From Hyphomicrobiales bacterium (GTDB lineage Bacteria; Pseudomonadota; Alphaproteobacteria; Rhizobiales; NORP267), in assembly GCA_016764455.1 (NCBI GenBank), contig JAESRU010000217.1:2721-7878 (forward strand): 5,158 nucleotides of DNA, given 5' to 3'. Shown one piece after another: positions 1 through 5,158 of this stretch (within the stretch, counting starts at the first letter, position 1; every line of letters begins with the position of its first letter). Made by a program: the position numbers and the translations under genes. The notes below the pieces were generated by a model that saw nothing but the letters and a program-made list of their open reading frames with translations, was not told the DNA's origin and did no database searches.

Positions 1-672
1 TTTGAAGACGGCGATTGGTGGGTCCAGGATGCAGCCGCAGCTTTGCCCGCCCGGTTGTTGGGAGATATACGCGGCAAGGATGTTGTGGATTTTTGTGCCG
101 CACCTGGTGGCAAGACCATGCAATTGGTCGCAGCCGGTGCCAGGGTCATCGCAATCGACCGCGCGGAAATACGTCTCGAACGCCTGCACCAAAATCTGGC
201 TCGAACCAAGCTGAACGCCGAAATTGTGGTCGCCGACGCCGTGACATGGACCCCGAAAACTGCCCCCGACGCTATCCTGATCGACGCGCCGTGCAATGCA
301 ACCGGTACAATCCGTCGCCACCCGGATGTTATGCGCACCCGGGATCCGGCCCGCGCTGGTGCTTTTGTCGATCTTCAAGCCAATTTACTCGACCATTCCG
401 CCGAAATTATTAAACCCGGCGGGACAATCGTCTATTGCACCTGTTCGCTCGACCCACGCGAGGGCGAAGACCAGATCACAGCTTTTCTTGAGCGCCATTC
501 CGACTTCAGCCTCGTACCCATAACAGCAATCGAGATTGGCGGGATGTCCGAAGCGATATCCAAGACCGGGTATTTGCGTACCCTGCCATTTATGACCCCA
601 AAGACAATCGACGGATCATCTTTTTCTGGCGGGGTCGACGGTTTTTTTGCCGCCCGGTTGGTGAAAACATAA
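1..672 (+). CDS. rsmB: 16S rRNA (cytosine-C5)-methyltransferase RsmB, C-terminal part (5' end outside window)
   Basis: This cytoplasmic enzyme uses SAM to methylate C5 of a cytosine in 16S rRNA (C967 in E. coli numbering). The visible fragment is 223 residues and is open from base 1, so the start and the N-terminal NusB-like RNA-binding domain are off the left edge. A TTG at 43 is not the true start, because the preceding in-frame residues (DGDWWVQDAAAA) are already typical of the family. Visible landmarks, numbered from base 1: SAM-binding motif I FCAAPGGKT (31-39), acidic AIDR (51-54), motif IV DAPC (95-98) followed by ATGTIRRHPDV (100-110), KPGG (138-141), and motif VI CTCS (146-149). By family knowledge Cys148 is the nucleophile and Cys98 assists product release. 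The C-terminal GGVDGFFAARL is also typical. One small oddity is Asn99 after the motif IV cysteine, where Ser is usual. The domain is intact with no frameshift. Assignment to RsmB rather than another RsmB/NOP-family m5C methyltransferase rests on these motifs and the neighbouring genes. Confidence 0.93.
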   Translation, partial: FEDGDWWVQDAAAALPARLLGDIRGKDVVDFCAAPGGKTMQLVAAGARVIAIDRAEIRLERLHQNLARTKLNAEIVVADAVTWTPKTAPDAILIDAPCNATGTIRRHPDVMRTRDPARAGAFVDLQANLLDHSAEIIKPGGTIVYCTCSLDPREGEDQITAFLERHSDFSLVPITAIEIGGMSEAISKTGYLRTLPFMTPKTIDGSSFSGGVDGFFAARLVKT

Positions 673-748
673 ATTTCTGCATGAGTTCAGTTTGTACTAG
701 GGCGGTCACAGACCTATTGTGTATTGAGATGCAAGTGGTTGATTCCCT

Positions 749-766
749 CGATTCCTGTTGGAATTG
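749..766. other. small inverted repeat in the rsmB-heparinase gap
   Basis: The gap of 134 bases contains a short perfect hairpin: CGATTCC (749-755), loop TGTT, GGAATTG (760-766), seven pairs with one G-T. It is followed by AATTTGG rather than a run of T, so it is a poor intrinsic terminator. It could be an operator half-site pair or chance. A second, weaker inverted repeat, GGTC-ACA-GACC (704-714), lies just after rsmB. No convincing sigma-70 promoter was found. The best loose match is TTGTAC (692-697), 17 bases, TATTGT (715-720), which is well within chance. Confidence 0.25.
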
Positions 767-806
767 AATTTGGATAGACCCTGGATAAAACATTAGTGGC
801 GGCTTT

Positions 807-2528
807 ATGGCTGGATCATCACAGCTCATTAAAATTGCGGGCCTTGGCTGGTACCATAATTTGCGGGGAGGGTTATATCGCTCCCGCGCCTATCGCTGGC
901 GTTTTGGCGGGCGATCCGCAGATCGCCTTTTGTTGGCACCCCAGGATATCCGCACCAGCGATCCGGTCATGGCGAACGAATTGTTTGGCGGACGATTTTC
1001 GCTTGGCGGGTCAGCTATCGTCGCCGGCGTAAAATCTCCCTTCGCAATTGAACCTCCATCGCTAGCCTGGCAAAATGCCTTGTTGGGATTTGGATGGCTT
1101 AGACACTTGCGTGTACCCGACAGCGAAGTTGCGCGCGCCCGCGCCCGTTCACTGGTCTCCGACTGGATTGCTCAACATGGGCGCTTTCAACTACCCTCAT
1201 GGGACCCCGAAATTGTTGCCCGGCGCATCATTTCGTGGATCTGCCATTCCCCGGTTATTCTTGAAGGTGCCAACAGGAATGAATACCGCGCTTTCATGCG
1301 GAGCCTGACCCGTCAGGTCCGGTATCTACGCCGCGCTATCGCCAATACCAATGAGGGTCAGGCACGGATGACCGCCATCATTGCCCTCAATTTTGCAGGT
1401 CTCTGTTTGTCCGGCATGCCACGGTTGCAAAAACAATCAGCCAAATGGCTGAACGATGAACTCACCAGCCAGATTTTACCGGATGGTGGCCATATCAGCC
1501 GCAACCCGGGTTTGCTGATCGAATTGTTGCTGGATCTTTTGCCATTACGGCAAACATTTACAGCGCGGGAAATTCCACCACCAACCGCATTGCTGAATTC
1601 CATCGACCGGATAATGCCGATGCTGCGTTTCTTCCGGCATACCGACGGAACATTCGCACTTTTCAACGGCATGAGCTGCACCCCGGCAGATACGTTGGCA
1701 ACGGTGCTGGCTTATGATGATAGCCACGGCAAACCCCACGGCAACGCGCCTTATTCCGGCTATCAACGCATGGCCGCTGGCAAAACAACTATTCTGGTGG
1801 ATACCGGTGCCCCGCCACCCATCGCCGTGAGCCAAAAAGCCCATGCAGGATGCCTGGCATTTGAGATGAGCACCGGCGGACAACGGGTGATTGTCAATTG
1901 CGGCCACCCCGCAGTTGCCGTGGCTGATTGGGTGCGGGCAGCGCGCACCACTGCAGCCCATTCAACAGCTTCAATAGCTGATACGTCTTCTTCGCGTTTC
2001 ACAGACGAGCGACAATTCGGTTCATACACGAATGGCTTGCTTGTTGCCGGCCCGCGCAATGTTCGGGTTGACCGGGAGGAAAACCAAACCGGCATCCATC
2101 TCACCTTGAGCCATGACGGATACAAGAGCCGGTTTGATGTTGTCCATGAACGCATGCTGAGCATCGATTCCGATGGCAATACGCTAAAAGGTCACGATCA
2201 TTTCGAAACCAGCCGTGACCGCACAAATGCGGCTTTCGCCATCCGGTTTCATTTACACCCCGATATCCGGATAACCCCGACAAACAACGATCACGGTCTT
2301 TTGCTCAACCTTCCCAATGGCGAGATTTGGGCCTTCACCGCCGATGGTGCTTCCATAGAAATTGAAGAAAGCGTATTTCTGCCTGAACCAAGCGGCGCGG
2401 TCATTACCAGCCAGTTGGTTCTTTCAGGCAAGGTCGCCGACAACCCGGATATTGCCTGGATCCTACACAGGATAACGGCGCGGCCCGAAAAGACCGACGC
2501 TCTTGATGAAAATGATAAATCCGGTTGA
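807..2528 (+). CDS. heparinase II/III superfamily protein (COG5360-like), function unknown
   Basis: A 573-residue protein with the two-part architecture of heparinase II/III-like polysaccharide lyases. A helix-rich N-terminal half (about 1-300, probable alpha-toroid) holds RSADRLLLAPQD (36-47), DGGHISRNP (226-234) and RFFRHTDGTFALFNG (274-288). A beta-rich C-terminal half (about 315-560, heparinase II/III-like domain) holds AHAGCLAFE (345-353), ARTTAAHST (379-387) and AIRFHLHP (478-485). Lyases of this fold cleave uronic-acid polysaccharides by beta-elimination, but I infer no substrate here. The N-terminus lacks a hydrophobic stretch or lipobox, so it is probably cytoplasmic, which is odd for a lyase. 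The start is ATG 807, because an in-frame TAA lies at 786-788 with no start codon between, and family-like sequence begins soon after. The ribosome binding site is weak (GTGGCGG, 796-802). The C-terminal tail (about 560-573) is polar and probably disordered. The gene lies between rsmB and purH, a recurrent alphaproteobacterial order, and its base usage resembles its neighbours. The family assignment is firm, the activity is not. Confidence 0.88.
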   Translation: MAGSSQLIKIAGLGWYHNLRGGLYRSRAYRWRFGGRSADRLLLAPQDIRTSDPVMANELFGGRFSLGGSAIVAGVKSPFAIEPPSLAWQNALLGFGWLRHLRVPDSEVARARARSLVSDWIAQHGRFQLPSWDPEIVARRIISWICHSPVILEGANRNEYRAFMRSLTRQVRYLRRAIANTNEGQARMTAIIALNFAGLCLSGMPRLQKQSAKWLNDELTSQILPDGGHISRNPGLLIELLLDLLPLRQTFTAREIPPPTALLNSIDRIMPMLRFFRHTDGTFALFNGMSCTPADTLATVLAYDDSHGKPHGNAPYSGYQRMAAGKTTILVDTGAPPPIAVSQKAHAGCLAFEMSTGGQRVIVNCGHPAVAVADWVRAARTTAAHSTASIADTSSSRFTDERQFGSYTNGLLVAGPRNVRVDREENQTGIHLTLSHDGYKSRFDVVHERMLSIDSDGNTLKGHDHFETSRDRTNAAFAIRFHLHPDIRITPTNNDHGLLLNLPNGEIWAFTADGASIEIEESVFLPEPSGAVITSQLVLSGKVADNPDIAWILHRITARPEKTDALDENDKSG

Positions 2529-2563
2529 TTTCCTGTTGAATGCGGCATTCTGTCCGTCAATCT

Positions 2564-2583
2564 ATGGTGACGCCGCCATTTTT
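2564..2583 (+). terminator. candidate weak intrinsic terminator or attenuator upstream of purH
   Basis: ATGGTG (2564-2569), loop ACGC, CGCCAT (2574-2579) forms a six-pair stem with one G-T pair, followed directly by TTTT (2580-2583). It lies 36 bases after the heparinase stop and 47 bases before the purH start. The position and T-run fit Rho-independent termination, but the stem is short, so read-through into purH would be expected. A second small hairpin, GAATG-CGG-CATTC (2538-2550), precedes it without a T-run. I saw no purine riboswitch fold in this gap. Confidence 0.35.
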
Positions 2584-2617
2584 ATCGGTTAAGCCCGGCA
2601 CATCCTTAATCTCTGCC

Positions 2618-2622
2618 TGGAG
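2618..2622 (+). promoter_or_regulatory. ribosome binding site of purH
   Basis: TGGAG ends eight bases before the ATG at 2631, a standard Shine-Dalgarno sequence and spacing. It supports this start over later in-frame methionines and is clearly stronger than the site in front of the heparinase-like gene. Confidence 0.75.
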
Positions 2623-2630
2623 CAAACATC

Positions 2631-4214
2631 ATGAGCGAGACCCCGGTAAAAGTTACGCGGGCCCTGATCTCCGTTTCTGACAAGACAGGCATCGTTGATT
2701 TTGCGTCAGCCCTTGCGGCCATGAATATCGAGATCGTTTCCACCGGCGGCACTGCAAAAGCGCTACGCGCCGCCGGGCTCGAGGTTCGCGATATTTCCGA
2801 CCTGACCGGATTTCCTGAAATGATGGACGGACGGATCAAGACCCTGCATCCAAAAGTGCATGGCGGATTGTTGGCGGTTCGCGGCAACCCTGATCATGAT
2901 CAGGCCCGCGCCGATCATGATATTTCAGCGATCGATCTGGTTGTGATCAACCTGTACCCGTTTGAAGAAACTGTTGCCGCCGGAAGCGATTTCGCGACAA
3001 TCATTGAAAATATCGATATTGGTGGCCCGGCCATGATCCGCTCTGCGGCCAAAAATCATGCCAGCGTAACGGTTATCACTGACCCTGATGATTATGCGTC
3101 TGTGTTGGGTGAATTGACGGAGCTTGGTGGCGCGACCAGTACTGGCCTGCGCCGCAATCTGGCCGCCAAGGCCTTTGCCCGCACCGCCACTTACGACAGC
3201 GCCATCCATACCTGGTTCAACCAGGATGCTGGCGACCTGCTCACACCAAGAATTGCCCTTCATGGCAAGCGTGGCGACTTGCTCCGATATGGCGAAAACC
3301 CGCACCAGCAAGCGGGCTTCTACCAAAATGGCAGCACCCGGCACGGGGTTGCAACTGCCCGGCAAATCCAGGGCAAGGCGCTTAGCTACAATAATTTGAA
3401 CGATACCGACGCAGCATTCGAACTCGTTGCCGAATTTGATCCTGCCGACAGCGCTGCTGTTGCGATCATCAAGCACGCCAATCCGTGCGGCGTCGCGCTG
3501 GCGGACAATTTGGCTCAAGCCTACGAGAAAGCTTTGCAATGCGATTCAACCAGCGCCTTTGGGGGCATCATCGCCACCAACCGCCCGCTGGACGCCCGCG
3601 CGGCGGAGGCCATGATCGGAATTTTCACCGAGGTGATCATCGCGCCAGGCGCTAACGAAGAAGCAATTGCCATCATTGCGGCTAAGAAAAATCTCCGCCT
3701 CCTGCTAACCGACGGATTACCTGACCCGGCAGCACCTGGCGTTTTCGCCAAAACCGTTGCCGGCGGATTGCTGGTCCAGAACCGCGACAATGGCCGGATT
3801 ATTGCAAGCGATTTGAAAATAGTGACCAAACGTGCCCCTGATGCGCGCGAATTGGTGGACATGATTTTTGCCTTCCGGATTGCCAAGCACGTTAAATCAA
3901 ACGCCATTGTCTATGTGCGCGATCAGGCCAGTGTCGGCATTGGCGCTGGACAAATGAGCCGGATCGATTCAAGCCGGATCGCCGTCCGCAAGGCCGAAGA
4001 CGCAGCATCCGGCGGCGAACCCGCAACCAAAGGTTCTGTTGTTGCCTCTGACGCATTTTTCCCCTTTGCCGATGGTCTGATCACGGCGATTGAAGCCGGT
4101 GCGACAGCGGTTATCCAGCCAGGTGGATCGATCCGCGATGATGAGGTGATTAAGGCGGCTGACGATGCAGGCGTTGCCATGGCCTTTACCGGCATGCGCC
4201 ATTTTCGCCATTGA
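2631..4214 (+). CDS. purH: bifunctional AICAR transformylase / IMP cyclohydrolase PurH
   Basis: This cytoplasmic enzyme catalyses the last two steps of de novo purine synthesis: formylation of AICAR by 10-formyl-tetrahydrofolate to FAICAR, then ring closure to IMP. The protein is complete at 527 residues, within the usual range of about 510-540. The N-terminal MGS-like cyclohydrolase domain (about 8-150) holds STGGTAKAL (37-45), [13 protein letters not shown] (67-79), NLYPFE (107-112) and [18 protein letters not shown] (125-142). Lys70, Tyr109, Asp129 and Lys141 match the positions known as active-site residues in the human enzyme. The transformylase domain (about 155-527) holds RYGENPHQ (219-226), the catalytic Lys281-His282 in [16 protein letters not shown] (305-312), KSNAIVY (422-428, Asn424) and FFPFADG (476-482). 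It ends with the typical GMRHFRH. All key residues are present and no frameshift is seen. The start is ATG 2631, with a good ribosome binding site. It may be partly co-transcribed with the upstream gene, and it converges with the transporter six bases downstream. Confidence 0.98.
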   Translation: MSETPVKVTRALISVSDKTGIVDFASALAAMNIEIVSTGGTAKALRAAGLEVRDISDLTGFPEMMDGRIKTLHPKVHGGLLAVRGNPDHDQARADHDISAIDLVVINLYPFEETVAAGSDFATIIENIDIGGPAMIRSAAKNHASVTVITDPDDYASVLGELTELGGATSTGLRRNLAAKAFARTATYDSAIHTWFNQDAGDLLTPRIALHGKRGDLLRYGENPHQQAGFYQNGSTRHGVATARQIQGKALSYNNLNDTDAAFELVAEFDPADSAAVAIIKHANPCGVALADNLAQAYEKALQCDSTSAFGGIIATNRPLDARAAEAMIGIFTEVIIAPGANEEAIAIIAAKKNLRLLLTDGLPDPAAPGVFAKTVAGGLLVQNRDNGRIIASDLKIVTKRAPDARELVDMIFAFRIAKHVKSNAIVYVRDQASVGIGAGQMSRIDSSRIAVRKAEDAASGGEPATKGSVVASDAFFPFADGLITAIEAGATAVIQPGGSIRDDEVIKAADDAGVAMAFTGMRHFRH

Positions 4215-4220
4215 GCGCGA

Positions 4221-5158
4221 CTATTTCGCAGCCGGCACCCGGACGCCAAACAGGCCCACAAAGCCGATAGCGAAAAAGACCAACAATATAGAAATACCAA
4301 TGCGTTGCGACCCTGAAACAGCGGTCACGATTCCGACCAAAGTGGGTCCGATAAAACTTGTGACTTTTCCGGTTAGCGCAAAAAGGCCAAAAAACTGGGT
4401 AAGTTTTTCGGGCGGCGCGACCCGAATAAGCAGTGTCCGGCTGGCGGCCTGCACCGGACCAGCGGCGAAGCCGATCACGGCGCCAAGAGCCAGATAAACT
4501 TGTTCCGGCAGGGTTGAAAATGCCCCACCCCCGGCACCTGCTTCGTGGGCCACCGGAATGATGAAAAAGATAGTATCCTTATCAATCGAGAGGATGCCTA
4601 AAGACCCAAGCGCCAGAATAACGAGCGATATCTGGATGATAATTTTGGGACCAAGACTATCATCCAACCGCCCCCCCACTAGCGCACCAATTAGCCCCGC
4701 AATGGTCAGCAATATCCCAAAAATTCCAAGTTCGGTGATGCTCCAGCCAAACACCGACGCGCCATAAATTCCGCCGAACGCGAACAATGCCACCAGCCCG
4801 TCCGCATAAATCATCCGGGAGACCAGATAGCGAACCACATTTCCGTAGTTTTTGAGATTGGCAAATGTTTCGCGTAAATCTGCAACCCCGGATCGCAACG
4901 CCGCGCCAAAATTGGGAATGTCAAAATTGCGTGCCGTATCCGGTGTGAGCAAAAAGAGCGGGATGACAAATAAAATATACCAGATTGCCGTGAACGGCCC
5001 TGTTGCCCGCGCCCCTTCATAGGTTTCAGGGTCCAGCCCGAACCAGGGCAAAAAACCAAGCATGGTTTTACCGGTATCCGGGGACGCGCTAAAAAAGGCC
5101 AGTACGATAACAAGACAGATCAACCCGCCCGCATACCCCATCGCCCAGCCAAGGCCCG
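4221..5158 (-). CDS. MFS transporter, UMF1 (Atg22-like) family, C-terminal part (5' end outside window)
   Basis: An inner-membrane transporter of the major facilitator superfamily. The frame is open to the right edge, so the N-terminal helices and true start are missing. The ATG at 5141 is internal, since the preceding codons read GLGWA, joining MGYAGG as in the family's GWAxGYxGG signature. Numbered from that Met, hydrophobic segments lie near 5-19, 47-66, 104-130, 137-157, 167-186, 190-198, 214-236, 250-275 and 279-300, with a hydrophilic central loop near 67-103. UMF1-type motifs include [12 protein letters not shown] (104-115), GGRLDD (156-161) after a helix, GPVQAASR (228-235) and [10 protein letters not shown] (250-259) followed by FIGP (263-266). 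The stop is TAG at 4221-4223. Substrates of bacterial UMF1 proteins are largely unknown. Yeast Atg22 exports amino acids from the vacuole, but that role should not be carried over. The gene converges on purH and is not in its operon. Confidence 0.9.
   Translation of the reverse strand, partial: GLGWAMGYAGGLICLVIVLAFFSASPDTGKTMLGFLPWFGLDPETYEGARATGPFTAIWYILFVIPLFLLTPDTARNFDIPNFGAALRSGVADLRETFANLKNYGNVVRYLVSRMIYADGLVALFAFGGIYGASVFGWSITELGIFGILLTIAGLIGALVGGRLDDSLGPKIIIQISLVILALGSLGILSIDKDTIFFIIPVAHEAGAGGGAFSTLPEQVYLALGAVIGFAAGPVQAASRTLLIRVAPPEKLTQFFGLFALTGKVTSFIGPTLVGIVTAVSGSQRIGISILLVFFAIGFVGLFGVRVPAAK

Noticed and set aside
590..829. A 79-codon - strand open frame spanning the rsmB end and the following gap
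   Set aside because: It overlaps the conserved rsmB C-terminus and the heparinase start, and its protein has no recognisable features or clear ribosome binding site.
1545..2179. Two overlapping 138-codon open frames on the - strand inside the heparinase-like gene
   Set aside because: Both are antisense to a clear coding region, overlap each other in different frames, and show no family features.
2889..2920. Repeated GATCATGAT words in purH
   Set aside because: They encode Asp-His-Asp twice (residues 88-90 and 95-97) in a variable surface segment of PurH. This is consistent with coding sequence and is not a regulatory or mobile repeat.
2925..3539. A 204-codon open frame on the - strand inside purH
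   Set aside because: It lies wholly within the well-supported purH coding frame, has no recognisable motif, and is explained by codon bias in the opposite frame.
5139..5141. ATG at 5141 (- strand) as the transporter start
   Set aside because: The in-frame codons before it (GLGWA) continue a conserved family signature to the window edge, so the true start lies outside.
1..5158. tRNA, rRNA, CRISPR, insertion sequence, toxin-antitoxin or phage elements
   Set aside because: I looked on both strands and saw no cloverleaf, spaced repeats, transposase motifs or terminal inverted repeats. About 95 percent of the window is accounted for by four ordinary genes.

Overview
The window looks like an ordinary chromosomal segment of an alphaproteobacterium of moderate G+C (roughly mid-50s percent by eye). 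It holds four protein genes and almost no spare DNA. The order 16S rRNA methyltransferase (rsmB), heparinase II/III-like protein, purH is, from general knowledge, a recurrent arrangement in Alphaproteobacteria, and the protein sequences fit that class. The exact genus cannot be named from sequence alone.

Layout: bases 1-672 are the 3' part of rsmB (+), whose N-terminal RNA-binding part lies off the left edge. Bases 673-806 are a 134-bp gap with a small hairpin and two close GANTC sites. Bases 807-2528 encode a 573-residue heparinase II/III superfamily protein (+) without a signal peptide. Bases 2529-2630 are a 102-bp gap with a candidate weak terminator or attenuator hairpin and the purH ribosome binding site. 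Bases 2631-4214 are a complete purH (+), encoding the bifunctional enzyme for the last two steps of IMP synthesis. Six bases further on, bases 4221-5158 on the - strand are the C-terminal part of an MFS transporter of the UMF1 (Atg22-like) family, whose N-terminus lies off the right edge.

Functional links: rsmB (ribosome maturation) and purH (purine synthesis) are growth-linked housekeeping genes. The heparinase-like gene between them has no obvious connection to either, and its substrate is unknown. The three + strand genes could be partly co-transcribed, but the 134-bp and 102-bp gaps leave room for separate promoters. The transporter is convergent and is an independent unit.

I found no RNA genes, mobile elements, CRISPR arrays, frameshifts or clear signs of horizontal transfer, and no previously undescribed system. 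The observations most worth a second look are the conserved but functionally orphan heparinase-like protein and a split sequence motif shared by the two + strand intergenic gaps.
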